NCBI GenBank assembly: GCA_024697185.1
Contig: JAILGB010000007.1
Span: 1-64,000, forward strand
Source of the DNA: Opitutales bacterium
GTDB taxonomy: Bacteria; Verrucomicrobiota; Verrucomicrobiia; Opitutales; UBA953
Direction: 5' to 3'
DNA length: 64,000 bases
A program made the translations under genes and the position numbers. Below are positions 33,011 through 43,600 of this stretch, piece after piece; position 1 is the first letter of the stretch, and every line of letters begins with the position of its first letter. A model generated the notes under the pieces. The model was not told the DNA's origin and searched no databases. It saw nothing but the letters and a program-made list of their open reading frames with translations.

Positions 33011-34714
33011 ATGTCAAAATTGATGGAACAGTTGTTGGCCGAGTCGGAAAACGGCCTCAGTGCTCTTAAACAAGGCTCAATCGTCAAAGGCATTATCGCA
33101 GAAATCCGCGATGACGAAGTCGTAATTGACGTGGGCGGAAAATCAGAGGGTGTTGTCCCGGCATCCGAATTCCCCAATATCGAGGAAGTCCAAGTCGGCG
33201 ACGAAGTCGATGTGCTCGTCGAAAAGCCGGAGGATCGTAGCGGCGCTCCCGTGATTTCGTATGATAAGGCGCAACAGCGCAAAAATTGGGAAACAATCGT
33301 CGCCGAATGCCAGGAAGGCTCCGTTCGCACCGGCATCGTCAAAAGCAAGGTTAAAGGCGGTCTCGTCGTTTCGATGGGTATCGACGCATTCTTGCCGGCT
33401 TCACAGATTGACGTCATTCCTCCCAAAAATCTCGACCAATATGTGGGTCAGACTTACGAATTTAAAATTCTCAAAATCAATACCGAACGCAAGAATCTTG
33501 TGATTTCGCGTCGCGAACTCATCGAAGAGCAGCGCGCAGAAAAACGCCGCGCACTCCTCGAGACGATCAAGGTCGGCGACAAGATCCGCGGAAACGTTAA
33601 GAACATCACCGACTACGGTGCGTTTATCGATCTTGACGGTCTTGACGGTCTTCTCCACATCACGGATATGAGCTGGGGTCGTGTAACCCATCCGAGCGAA
33701 ATCCTCAAAGTCGGCGAACCGATCGAAGTCATGGTTACGGAAATCGATCGCGAGCGCGAACGCGTTTCCCTCGGCCTCAAACAATGCACGGTCAATCCTT
33801 GGGAAGACATCATTGTTCGTTTCCCGGTCGGCGCCAAGGTGCACGGCAAGGTTGTCAATCTTGTGCAATACGGCGCGTTTGTTGAGATCGAACCCGGAGT
33901 CGAAGGTCTTGTTCACGTGACGGAACTTTCTTGGACAAAACGCATCACCAAGCCTTCTGATGTTCTCAAAATCGGTCAGGAAGTTGATGCAGTCATCCTC
34001 GGTGTCAACAAGGAAGAGCAGAAAATCTCGCTCGGTATTCGCCAGCTTGAGGCCAATCCTTGGGAAATGGTGCCGCACAACTACCCGGTTGGCGCACGCG
34101 TTCACGGCAAAGTTCGCAATCTCACCGCTTTCGGTGCGTTTGTTGAGCTCGAAGAAGGTATCGACGGCATGGTCCATGTCTCCGACATGAGCTGGACAAA
34201 GCGCATTGCCAAGCCGGAAGAGTTTGTCAAGAAGGGTCAGGAAGTCGAGGCGATCGTTCTCGATGTTGACGCTTCGCAGCAACGCATCTCCTTGGGCATG
34301 AAACAATGCACGGAAGATCCGTGGTCGGAAATCGACCGCACCTACCATATCGGTGACGTCGTTTCCGGCAAAGTCGCCAAGATCGCCAATTTTGGCGCAT
34401 TCGTGGAACTGCCCGACGGAATCGACGGCCTTGTCCATATCAGCCAAATCAGCGAAGAACGCGTTGAAAAAGTGGGCGATGTCCTCAAGAAGGGCGACGA
34501 AGTCTCTGCGCGCGTTATCAAAATCGACAAGGAAGAACGTCGCATCGGTCTTTCGATTAAGGCCGCCAACTACGACGAGTCCAAATTTAAGGCGGAAGTC
34601 AACGCCTTCGATCGTGTCCGCACCACCTCCGACAAAAAGGATGCTGCGGGAACGGCAAGCAGCGAGGGCGACAAAAACCTCAACAGCTTGGGCGACTTGC
34701 TCGACAATCTCTAA
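33011..34714 (+). CDS. rpsA: 30S ribosomal protein S1
   Basis: The 567-residue protein has six S1 RNA-binding repeats at roughly 22-88, 105-170, 188-260, 273-347, 360-434 and 447-520. The conserved GAFVEL and DGLVHIS cores are clear in repeats three to six. The C-terminal about 45 residues are a flexible tail holding one motif-encoded Ala-Ala-Gly-Thr. S1 holds mRNA on the 30S subunit, which matters for mRNAs with weak Shine-Dalgarno sequences such as several here. Own promoter and terminator. Confidence 0.97.
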   Translation: MSKLMEQLLAESENGLSALKQGSIVKGIIAEIRDDEVVIDVGGKSEGVVPASEFPNIEEVQVGDEVDVLVEKPEDRSGAPVISYDKAQQRKNWETIVAECQEGSVRTGIVKSKVKGGLVVSMGIDAFLPASQIDVIPPKNLDQYVGQTYEFKILKINTERKNLVISRRELIEEQRAEKRRALLETIKVGDKIRGNVKNITDYGAFIDLDGLDGLLHITDMSWGRVTHPSEILKVGEPIEVMVTEIDRERERVSLGLKQCTVNPWEDIIVRFPVGAKVHGKVVNLVQYGAFVEIEPGVEGLVHVTELSWTKRITKPSDVLKIGQEVDAVILGVNKEEQKISLGIRQLEANPWEMVPHNYPVGARVHGKVRNLTAFGAFVELEEGIDGMVHVSDMSWTKRIAKPEEFVKKGQEVEAIVLDVDASQQRISLGMKQCTEDPWSEIDRTYHIGDVVSGKVAKIANFGAFVELPDGIDGLVHISQISEERVEKVGDVLKKGDEVSARVIKIDKEERRIGLSIKAANYDESKFKAEVNAFDRVRTTSDKKDAAGTASSEGDKNLNSLGDLLDNL

Positions 34715-34736
34715 TACGGAGAAAAAAATCAAAGAG

Positions 34737-34767
34737 CCGTTCCTGCATTTTGCGGGAACGGTTTTTT
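34737..34767 (+). terminator. Terminator after rpsA, one motif arm degenerate
   Basis: CCGTTCCTGC (34,737-34,746) pairs with GCGGGAACGG (34,752-34,761) through one G-U pair, then six T (34,762-34,767). The left arm reads GTTCCTG, a one-base departure from the motif that keeps the RNA stem. Confidence 0.9.
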
Positions 34768-34798
34768 CGTTTTTATTTTTTGATCTTAAATATTTTTA

Positions 34799-34828
34799 TT
34801 GACGAGAAATGGAAAAATGTTGTATATT
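34799..34828 (+). promoter_or_regulatory. Promoter of rplA-rplJ-rplL-rpoBC
   Basis: TTGACG (34,799-34,804), 18 bp, TATATT (34,823-34,828); predicted leader of about 45 nt before rplA at 34,880. Confidence 0.65.
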
Positions 34829-34879
34829 AGTTCATTCTTACTGCAATTACGCAGGAGACTTGAACAATAGTCGAAAAAT

Positions 34880-35572
34880 ATGAAAAAGCAATCAAAACGT
34901 ATTCAATCAGCGGAGGCGGTTGGCGATTTGAAGGCGGAGTATTCGGTGGCGGAAGCCGTCGCTTTGCTCGCTAAAATGCCAAAAGCGAAGTTTGATGAAA
35001 CAGTAGAAATCAGCGCACGTTTGGGCGTTGATCCCAAACAGTCGGACCAGATGGTTCGTGGCACCGTTTCGTTGCCCAACGGCAGCGGCAAAAAGGTGAG
35101 CGTTATCGTCTTCACCGCAAATCCCCAGGAAGCTCTCGCCGCAGGTGCAGACGCTGCCGGCCTTGGCGATCTTATTGAAAAGATCAACGGCGGATGGATG
35201 GATTTTGACGTGGCGATCTCGACCACGGCGGCCATGAAGGACGTCCGCAAAGTGGCGCGCGTTCTCGGTCCTCGCGGCTTGATGCCGAATCCTAAGTCCG
35301 GAACGGTCTCTGACAACATTCCGGAAACGATCAAGGAAGTTAAAGGCGGACGTGTCGAGTTCAAGATGGACAAGACGGGCAATATTGCTATCGTCGTCGG
35401 CAAGCGCTCCTTTGAAGACTCCGCGTTGGCGCAAAATGCCGAGGCTGCAATTCAAGCCCTCGTCAAAGCGCAACCCGCTGCCACGAAGGGAATCAAATTC
35501 ATTAAATCCTTGACCGTGAGCTCCACGATGAGCGCAGGTGTCAAGATTGATACGAAACCATATCTTGCATAA
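34880..35572 (+). CDS. rplA: 50S ribosomal protein L1
   Basis: A 230-residue protein of the L1 stalk. KFDETVEISARLGVDPKQSD and VLGPRGLMPNPKSGTV are family signatures. L1 often represses its own operon by binding the leader. The usual secE-nusG-rplK genes do not precede it here; the unit starts at rplA from its own promoter. Confidence 0.97.
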   Translation: MKKQSKRIQSAEAVGDLKAEYSVAEAVALLAKMPKAKFDETVEISARLGVDPKQSDQMVRGTVSLPNGSGKKVSVIVFTANPQEALAAGADAAGLGDLIEKINGGWMDFDVAISTTAAMKDVRKVARVLGPRGLMPNPKSGTVSDNIPETIKEVKGGRVEFKMDKTGNIAIVVGKRSFEDSALAQNAEAAIQALVKAQPAATKGIKFIKSLTVSSTMSAGVKIDTKPYLA

Positions 35573-35587
35573 GAGAGGACTTTAAAG

Positions 35588-36082
35588 ATGAGATCAGAAA
35601 AACAATTTCTCGTAGACGAAGTCGCTGCACATCTCGCCAAATCGAACTATCTCCTTTTGGCAGATTTTACGCATGTTACAGTTGATGATGCGGCAAAAGT
35701 GCGCGAGGCTATCCGTCCGTTTGGGGCTGAATATCATGTCGTTAAAAACACGATCTTGAATATCGCCCTTAAAAATGCCAATATGCCGGATCTTTCGGAG
35801 TATTTGACAGGACATACGGCGATTCTTACCGGCGGTGACAATCCGAGTGCTGTCGCGAAAGTCGTGCTCAAATTTTTTAAAGACACCACGCGTCTTGAAC
35901 TTAAAGCCGGTATCGTCGAAGGCAATTCGATCGACAAGGCTGGAATCGAGGAACTCTCGAAGCTCCCGACACTCGACGAGGCGCGCGCGACTCTTCTTTC
36001 CCTCCTCTCGACGCCTGCCGGCAATTTTGTCCGTGTTTTGGTGGCGAAAAACGACAAGGAAGGAGGCGAGGCTGCTGCATAG
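35588..36082 (+). CDS. rplJ: 50S ribosomal protein L10
   Basis: A 164-residue base of the L7/L12 stalk. SNYLLLADFTHVTVDDAAKVR and the VVKNTILNIAL element are L10-like. The C-terminal helix that carries L12 dimers is present. It lies 15 nt after rplA. Confidence 0.96.
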   Translation: MRSEKQFLVDEVAAHLAKSNYLLLADFTHVTVDDAAKVREAIRPFGAEYHVVKNTILNIALKNANMPDLSEYLTGHTAILTGGDNPSAVAKVVLKFFKDTTRLELKAGIVEGNSIDKAGIEELSKLPTLDEARATLLSLLSTPAGNFVRVLVAKNDKEGGEAAA

Positions 36083-36112
36083 TTGCAGTAGCTTGGCAGA
36101 AATCTTTTTTGG

Positions 36113-36187
36113 GTCGCTTGCGGCCTAAAGAAAATCCAAGGAATAAGATTAGGGGCTTTTCCCCCTTAAATGTTAGGTTCTCCTAAC
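36113..36187 (+). promoter_or_regulatory. Three small hairpins between rplJ and rplL
   Basis: The 132-nt gap holds GGTCGC..GGCC (36,113-36,126), AGGGG-CTTTTC-CCCCT (36,151-36,166) and GTTAGG-TTCT-CCTAAC (36,172-36,187). None has a U-run typical of a terminator. Processing sites or structures adjusting the high L12 output are plausible. Confidence 0.5.
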
Positions 36188-36214
36188 GCTAATCATTCAA
36201 GGAAAGTTAAAAAA

Positions 36215-36586
36215 ATGGCAGATATCACAAAAGAACAAGTTATCGAATGGTTGAGCGCTCAGCCCGTTAAGGACATGGTCGCTCTCGTTAAAGAACTCGA
36301 GGAGCTCTGGGGTGTCTCAGCGGCTCCTGTGGCAGTAGCTGGCGCGGCAGCGGCGGCAGCCCCGGCAGAAGAGAAGACGGAATTTGACGTCGTTCTCGTC
36401 GACAAGGGCGCAAGCGCGATCGGTGTCATCAAGGCAGTGCGCGAAATCACCGGCCTCGGTCTTAAGGAAGCTAAGGAGCTTGTTGAAGGCGCTCCGAAAG
36501 CGATTAAGGAAGGCGTCTCCAAAGAAGACGCTAAGGCCATCGCGGACAAGCTTACGGCCGCTGGTGCTAAAGTTGAAGTCAAGTAA
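36215..36586 (+). CDS. rplL: 50S ribosomal protein L7/L12
   Basis: A 123-residue stalk protein that recruits translation factors. An N-terminal dimerisation helix, an Ala-rich hinge (about 41-57) and the C-terminal [20 protein letters not shown], then [16 protein letters not shown] are typical. The frame is open to 36,170, but the ATG at 36,215 (MADITKEQ) follows AAGGAAAG and gives the normal length. Confidence 0.97.
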   Translation: MADITKEQVIEWLSAQPVKDMVALVKELEELWGVSAAPVAVAGAAAAAAPAEEKTEFDVVLVDKGASAIGVIKAVREITGLGLKEAKELVEGAPKAIKEGVSKEDAKAIADKLTAAGAKVEVK

Positions 36587-36617
36587 TTCGTGCTTGATTT
36601 TCGACTCGAAATTCAAA

Positions 36618-36767
36618 CCAACTGCGGGCAGCGGTAACGCTGTCCGCATGTTGGCGCTTTAAAAAAAGGCTCGTGGAGCCTTTTGATCACAGGTGCCCAA
36701 AGGCATGAAACAAGGGCGTGAAAGCTCTAAAAATCGCAGTAGGACTGCACAATGAAGCTCGCTTCAT
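36618..36767 (+). promoter_or_regulatory. Structured rplL-rpoB intergenic RNA with probable attenuator
   Basis: The 214-nt gap holds four helices. A 10-bp stem at 36,624-36,647 is capped by a GUAA tetraloop and can be extended by CCAAC/GTTGG (36,618-36,654). A terminator-like stem AAAAGGCTC-GTG-GAGCCTTTT lies at 36,664-36,684. GCAGT-AGG-ACTGC is at 36,736-36,748 and ATGAAG-CTCG-CTTCAT at 36,752-36,767. In E. coli the same gap holds a partial terminator and an RNase III site that lower rpoBC relative to rplL; position and shape suggest the same job here. Confidence 0.65.
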
Positions 36768-36800
36768 AAAAAATTATTTCAACTCAACAAATTATCAATT

Positions 36801-39800
36801 ATGGTAACAAGTTCAGAAACTATGTCGAATCCAACCAAAAACGATCGTCAGTATTTTGGAGATTTGGTCGAAATTATCCCCCCACCCAATCTTATTGCTA
36901 ATCAATTGAAATCATATGATGATTTTCTGCAAAAGGATGTTCCTGCTGAAAAGCGTAAGAATATCGGGTTGGAAGCCGTATTTAGAGAAGTTTTTCCGAT
37001 TGAATCAAATCAAAATACGAACGGCGCGCGTCTCGAATATGTAAGTTATCGTTTGGAAGATCCCGAATTTACCGATGTTGAGTGTTTCCGTGAAGATAAA
37101 ACATTCGCGTGCAAATTGTATGTGACCTTGCGTCTTGTCGCGGCGGACGGGACGATGAAGGAAGACGAGATTGTGATGGGGGATATCCCGATGATCACGG
37201 AACGCGGTTCTTTTGTTTTCAACGGTTCGGAACGCGTTGTCGTTAGCCAGTTGCATCGTTCTCCCGGTTTGTGCTTCGAAAAAGACGAGCATGTTAGCGG
37301 CAAGGTGCTTTATGCGTTTCGTATTATTCCGGATCGCGGCACTTGGCTGGAAGTGCAGTTCGACCAAAACGATTTGCTTTATGTCTATTTGGATCGTCGC
37401 CGTCGCCGCCGCAAATTTTTGTTGACGACACTTTTGCGCACGTTGGGCTATCCGTCCGACGAGGCGATCATCAAACTTTTCTACAAGACAGAGGAAAAGG
37501 AAGTTGATGAGATGATTGACATGAAAGACGTTTCGGACTATGTTTTGGTCCAGGATGTCGTTGATGTCAAGAAGGGAACTGTCGTCGGCCACGCGTTTGA
37601 GGCCCTCAATCGTTCGACATTGAACGACATCAAGAAAATAAACATTAAGCGTGTGAAGGTTTTGAATACGTCGGTGGATGACGGCGCCATTATTCGAGCG
37701 ATCAAAAAGGACTCGACTCATAACGAGGAGGAGGCGCTGAAAAAAATCTACAGTGTCGAGCACCCGGGCGAACCTATCCAGCTCAATGCGGCCAAGACAT
37801 CAATCAGCCGTCTCTTCTGTGATCCCAAAACTTATGATTTGGGCAAGGTCGGACGTTATAAAATCAATCAAAAATTGAGGCACGGCGAATCAAATTCGCA
37901 ATTGATAGAGGTAAAGGACCTTGTTGCCGCAACGCAATATCTCTGCCGCCTGAAAAACGGGGATGGCGTGCTCGACGATATTGACCATTTGGGCGCACGT
38001 CGTTTGCGTAGCGTCGGCGAACTTTTGCAAAACGAATGCCGTAAAGGCTTGGTGCGGACAGAACGCACGATTCGCGAGCGTATGAGCATGCAAGACGCCA
38101 AGTCCGACAATGTCCGTCCGATGCGGCTGGTCAATCCTAAGGCGCTTGCGACGGTTATTAAAGACTTTTTCGCACGCAGCCAGCTTTCGCAGTTTATGGA
38201 TCAGATCAACCCCCTGGCGGAGTTGTCGCACAAGCGTCGTCTCTCCGCTCTCGGTCCGGGAGGTTTGAGCCGCGATCGCGCAGGCTTTGAGGTTCGAGAC
38301 GTTCATCCGTCACATTACGGACGCATTTGCCCGATCGAAACTCCGGAAGGCCCCAATATCGGTCTTATCAATTCGTTGGCAACTTATGCCCGCGTCAATG
38401 AATATGGATTTATCGAGGCTCCGTATCGCCCTGTTAAAGACGGTAAGGTGGACAACGATCCCAAGCATGTCGAATGGCTGACAGCGGACGATGAAGAGCC
38501 CTACAAGGTCGCCGAAGCCAATACGGAAATTGATAAAAACGGCAAGCTCGTCGGCGATATTCAGGGCAAAGTGGCTGTCCGTTACAAAGGCGAGGTGCAG
38601 TCCGTCGATCCGAAGGATGTCAACTTTATTGATATTTCTCCCAAACAGGTGGTGTCGGTGGCGACAGGTTTGATTCCGTTCCTTGAACACGATGACGCGA
38701 ACCGCGCCTTGATGGGCTCGAACATGCAGCGCCAGGGTGTTCCTTTGCTCAAGCCGGAGGCTCCTTTGGTGGGAACCGGTATTGAAAAACTGGTGGCGGA
38801 AGACTCCTGCGCGATTGTCCGCGCTTCAGAGGATGGCGAGGTGACATCTGTCACCGCTAATGAAATAGTCGTTACGGACAAGAATAAAAATCCGCATGTT
38901 TATGTTTTGCGCAAGAATTTGCGCTCCAACGCCTCCACTTGCTTTAACCAGCATCCGATTGTTTCAAAAGGTCAAAAGGTGAAACAGGGGGATTGCCTGG
39001 CGGACGGTGCGGCGACCGATCATGGTGAACTGGCTTTAGGACGCAATGTCCTCGTGGCCTTTATGCCGTGGAACGGCTACAACTTCGAAGACGCGATTTT
39101 GCTTAGCGAGCGCGTTTTGAAGGATGATGTTTTCACGTCAATTCATATCGATCCCTACACGGTGGAAGCCCGCGAAACGAAACTCGGGCCGGAAGAAATA
39201 ACGCGCGATATCCCGAATACCGGTGAAGACGCTCTGAAAAATCTTGATCGCCGCGGTATCATCCGCGTCGGTGCAGAAGTTAAGGCTGGGGATATTTTGG
39301 TCGGCAAAATCACCCCAAAACCTCAACAGGAACAGCCGCCGGAAGAGAAATTGCTCCGTGCAATTTTTGGACAAAAAACTGCGGAAGTCAAAGACACTTC
39401 ACTGCGCGTTGAGCCAGGAGTGAGCGGTGTCGTCATGGATGTTCTTGTGACTTATCACACGGAAAAAGAGAGCGAAAAATCGCCTTCAGACCAACGTCGC
39501 CGGATCAAGGAAACACAAGAAAATTTCCGCTCCCAGTATCAAAAAGACACCACAGACCTGACAGATAAGCTTTCGGATATTCTTTTGGGCGAAAAAATCC
39601 CGTTGAATGTCACGAATGTAAAAACAGGAGATGTGATTATCCCTGCCGGTCGCAAAATTACAAAAACTCTTTTGCGAAAACTGGCGTCCGTGGCTCGTGA
39701 CATCGATATGCCGTCGTCGCCGGTGCGTGAAAAAATCATGCGTATCGTCGATGACTTTAAGCGCAAGTTGAGTGAACTCGAACGCGAACGCGATCGTAAA

Positions 39801-40673
39801 ATCGATGAAATTGCGCACGGTAAAGCATCTGACGGCACGATTAAGAGCGTCAAGGTTTATCTCGCGGAGAAGCGCAAGATCCAAGTCGGCGATAAAATGG
39901 CAGGACGTCACGGCAACAAGGGCGTTGTGGCCCGTATTGTTCCCGTGGAAGACATGCCTTATCTGCCGGACGGCACTCCCGTTGACATTTGCTTGAACCC
40001 TCTCGGCGTTCCTTCACGTATGAATGTGGGACAGGTTCTTGAAACGCATATGGGATGGGCTTGCCAAAAGCTCGGTATCAAGGTTTCAACTCCGATCTTT
40101 GACGGTATTCCCGAAAAAACGGTTCGTGATTATTTGAAAAAGGCGGAATTGCCGGAGACCGGCAAGACCTTGCTTTTTGACGGAAAGACAGGTTCGCCGT
40201 TTGACCAGGATGTCGTTGTCGGCATCATGTATATGATGAAATTGAACCACTTGGTCGAGGACAAAATTCACGCTCGTGCGACAGGTTCTTATGCACTTAT
40301 TACCCAGCAGCCTCTCGGCGGTAAAGCCCAAAAGGGCGGTCAACGTCTCGGAGAAATGGAGGTCTGGGCAATGGAGGGCTACGGTGCCGCCTACACCCTG
40401 CAGGAATTTTTGACGGTCAAGTCTGACGACAAGGAGGGCCGTGACAAGATGTATGAAAATATTGTCAAGTCCGAGAAAACTCTTGCCGCAGGCATCCCGC
40501 AATCCTTTAACGTTTTGGTTAAGGAAATGCAATCTCTCGGTCTTGAAGTTCATTATACGGGCGAACGACCAGACGGTCCGAGCAATGCGCAAAAGTCTAA
40601 AGCGGAGCCTTCGGCATCCGTTGAGCCGATGCCGGCCGTCACTCAAGATCACAACGACAACACCACGAAATAA
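36801..40673 (+). CDS. rpoB: DNA-directed RNA polymerase beta subunit
   Basis: The 1290-residue protein forms one jaw of the polymerase clamp and the rifampicin pocket. Conserved segments include SQFMDQINPLAELSHKRRLS (fork/rif region), then CPIETPEGPNIGLINSLA, MPWNGYNFEDAI, and the late GDKMAGRHGNKGVVARIV. The length is ordinary for lineages without large beta insertions. Fewer than five motif cores occur in 3.9 kb, in contrast to flanking metabolic genes. rpoC follows after 23 nt. Confidence 0.98.
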   Translation: MVTSSETMSNPTKNDRQYFGDLVEIIPPPNLIANQLKSYDDFLQKDVPAEKRKNIGLEAVFREVFPIESNQNTNGARLEYVSYRLEDPEFTDVECFREDKTFACKLYVTLRLVAADGTMKEDEIVMGDIPMITERGSFVFNGSERVVVSQLHRSPGLCFEKDEHVSGKVLYAFRIIPDRGTWLEVQFDQNDLLYVYLDRRRRRRKFLLTTLLRTLGYPSDEAIIKLFYKTEEKEVDEMIDMKDVSDYVLVQDVVDVKKGTVVGHAFEALNRSTLNDIKKINIKRVKVLNTSVDDGAIIRAIKKDSTHNEEEALKKIYSVEHPGEPIQLNAAKTSISRLFCDPKTYDLGKVGRYKINQKLRHGESNSQLIEVKDLVAATQYLCRLKNGDGVLDDIDHLGARRLRSVGELLQNECRKGLVRTERTIRERMSMQDAKSDNVRPMRLVNPKALATVIKDFFARSQLSQFMDQINPLAELSHKRRLSALGPGGLSRDRAGFEVRDVHPSHYGRICPIETPEGPNIGLINSLATYARVNEYGFIEAPYRPVKDGKVDNDPKHVEWLTADDEEPYKVAEANTEIDKNGKLVGDIQGKVAVRYKGEVQSVDPKDVNFIDISPKQVVSVATGLIPFLEHDDANRALMGSNMQRQGVPLLKPEAPLVGTGIEKLVAEDSCAIVRASEDGEVTSVTANEIVVTDKNKNPHVYVLRKNLRSNASTCFNQHPIVSKGQKVKQGDCLADGAATDHGELALGRNVLVAFMPWNGYNFEDAILLSERVLKDDVFTSIHIDPYTVEARETKLGPEEITRDIPNTGEDALKNLDRRGIIRVGAEVKAGDILVGKITPKPQQEQPPEEKLLRAIFGQKTAEVKDTSLRVEPGVSGVVMDVLVTYHTEKESEKSPSDQRRRIKETQENFRSQYQKDTTDLTDKLSDILLGEKIPLNVTNVKTGDVIIPAGRKITKTLLRKLASVARDIDMPSSPVREKIMRIVDDFKRKLSELERERDRKIDEIAHGKASDGTIKSVKVYLAEKRKIQVGDKMAGRHGNKGVVARIVPVEDMPYLPDGTPVDICLNPLGVPSRMNVGQVLETHMGWACQKLGIKVSTPIFDGIPEKTVRDYLKKAELPETGKTLLFDGKTGSPFDQDVVVGIMYMMKLNHLVEDKIHARATGSYALITQQPLGGKAQKGGQRLGEMEVWAMEGYGAAYTLQEFLTVKSDDKEGRDKMYENIVKSEKTLAAGIPQSFNVLVKEMQSLGLEVHYTGERPDGPSNAQKSKAEPSASVEPMPAVTQDHNDNTTK

Positions 40674-40696
40674 TCTCAATTTAGAAAGATAATTTT

Positions 40697-43600
40697 ATGA
40701 CAAGTGAAGACTATGTGTCCGTAAATATCGCCTCTCCGGAGACCATTCGCAGTTGGTCCTACGGTGAGGTAAAAAATGCGGAAACGATTAATTATCGTTC
40801 CCAAAAACCGGAAGAGGGCGGTTTGTTTTGCCAAAAAATCTTCGGCCCGGTTAAGGATTTCGAGTGCGCTTGCGGTCGTTATAAGCATTCCAAAAACCGA
40901 GGAACGATTTGCGAGAAATGCGGTGTCGAGGTTACCGTTTCCAGCGAGCGTCGTCGCCGTATGGGACACATCGAACTCGCGGTTCCCGTGGCACACATCT
41001 GGTTTTTGAAATCGCAACCGTCCTGCTTGAGCCTTTTGCTCGACATGACCCCCAATCAGCTCGAATCGGTCATTTATTATGAAAAATATCTTGTGACCGA
41101 TGCAGGAACCAGCAATCTTGAAGAGCGTCAATTGCTCACGAGCGATGAGTATGAACAGGCGGTTCAAGATTACGGATCCGATGGTTTTGTGGCGGAGCGC
41201 GGAGCGAAGGCCTTGCACGATATTTTGGAAAAACTGGATCTTAATCAGGAGTTGAAACGGCTTCGTGACAAAATTGTTCAAACAAAGTCGTATCAAAACC
41301 GACAAAAATTAACGCGCCGTCTTCGTGTTATTCAAGGTTTTATCAAGTCCGGCAACCGCCCGGAATGGATGATTCTGACCGTTCTTCCCGTGATCCCGCC
41401 GGATTTGCGCCCGCTCGTCCCCTTGGACGGAGGCCGTTTCGCCGCGTCGGATTTGAACGAACTTTATCGCCGCGTTATCAACCGCAACAAGCGTTTGAAG
41501 GATTTGCTCGATAAAAAAACACCGTTGGTGATTATCGACAACGAAAAACGAATGTTGCAGGAAGCTGTTGACGCTCTCTTTGACAACGGCCGTCACGGAC
41601 GACCTGTCGCAGGTCCAAACGGACGTCCCTTGAAATCTCTTGCGGACGGACTTAAAGGAAAACAAGGGCGTTTCCGTCAAAACTTGCTCGGAAAGCGCGT
41701 TGATTATTCCGGACGTTCGGTGATCGCCGTCGGCCCGGATCTTAAGCTGAACCAGTGCGGTCTTCCCAAGGAGATGGCTCTCAAATTGTTCGAGCCGTTT
41801 ATTATCCGCCGTCTGATGAAGCCGCCGTATAATGTCGCGACAATCAGAGCCGGTAAAAAAGCGATCGAGCGCCGTACTCCCGATGTTTGGGACGTGCTTG
41901 ATGAAGTGACAAAGGGACACCCGGTGATGCTCAACCGCGCTCCGACACTGCACCGCGTTTCGATTCAGGCTTTTGAACCCAAATTGATCGAAGGTAAGGC
42001 GATGCGCTTGCATCCGCTTGCCTGTACCGCATTTAACGCCGACTTTGACGGCGACCAGATGGCTGTGCACGTGCCGCTTTCGACAGAGGCGGAAATGGAA
42101 TGCAAATTGTTGATGCTTTCGACAAACAACCTTTTCTCCCCGTCGTCCGGCAAACCGTTGATCACGCCTTCGCAAGACGTTATTTTGGGAGCCTATTATT
42201 TGACTTATCAGCCGACAAAAGCTCCGGAAGAACTCGGAGTCGCAGTCCCGCTGATGGGCACAAAGGAAGAAGTGCTCCTTGCAGAGGCGGACGGATCGCT
42301 TCACCTCCACAGCTGGATTGATTTTGTCAATCCCGATTATAACAAAAAGACGCTTTGGGGTAATGAAAAAGCGAAGATTATCCGCACGACGGTCGGTCGC
42401 GTCATCTTCAACCAGATTTGGCCGGAAGGAATGGGTTTTGTCAATGTCCCGGTTAAAAAGGGTGAAATTGGAAAACTGATTGCCCACACATATGATTTGG
42501 TCGGCAAGCCCGGCGTTCCCGCTGTTGTTGACGCTCTGAAGAATATGGGCTATCGCATGGCGACACGCGCCGGCATTTCGATGTCCGTTAACGATATGAT
42601 CCCGCCGCCCAATAAGGAAGAAGTCATCAAGCAGGCTTCCGTAGAGGCGAAAAAATGCGATGAGGATTTCCACAAGGGTGTGATTACCGATGCCGAACGC
42701 TATAACACGGTGGTCAACATCTGGACACGCGCGACAAAAGAAATCGCCGACAAGGCCTTTGATACGCTTAAAGAATCGGCCAAACCCGCCAAAACGGAAC
42801 AAAAGCCGGAAGATCCGCGTAATGACGGCCGCTGGATTTTGAACCCTGTTTGGGTTATGATGGATTCCGGTGCTCGTGGTAACAGAGACCAGGTGCGTCA
42901 GCTTTGCGGTGCCCGCGGCCTTATGGCAAAGCCGGACGGCGCGATTATCGAACGCCCGATTTTGTCGTCTTTCCGCGACGGTCTTTCGATCGGTGAATAT
43001 TTTATTTCCTCCCACGGTGCGCGTAAAGGTTTGTCCGATACGGCGCTCAAGACGGCGGACGCGGGTTATATGACGCGTAAACTCTGCGACGTCGCTATGG
43101 ATGTCATCGTCACTGTTGACGACGACGGCAATCGCGACGGCATTTGGAAGGAAGCGATCGAGGAAGAAGGATTTGAAATCCCGCTTCACGAGCGTATTTA
43201 CGGACGCTGCTCATCGGACGATGTCGTTAATCCCGCTACAAAAGAAATCATCGTGAAGTCCGGTGAAATGATCACGAACGAGATGGCCAAAAAGATTGAA
43301 GAGGCCGGCATCAAACGTGTAAAAATTATGTCGCCGTTGACACACATGAACGTGAACGCGATTCCGGCATTGGCATACGGACTCGATCCTTCGACCAACA
43401 AATTGGTCAAACGGGGTGCCTCGGTCGGTATTATTGCCGCCCAATCCATCGGCGAGCCCGGTACGCAGTTGACGATGCGAACCTTCCACGTCGGCGGTGT
43501 CGCGAGCAAGACGGTTTCCATCCCGGAAATCCGTCCGGACATCAGCGGTGTCGTCCAATACAAAAATCTTCGTTTCGTCCCGATTGACGACAGCAAAGTC

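Noticed and set aside
41309-43189. Long minus-strand open frame inside rpoC
   Set aside because: Antisense shadow of the highly conserved beta' subunit.
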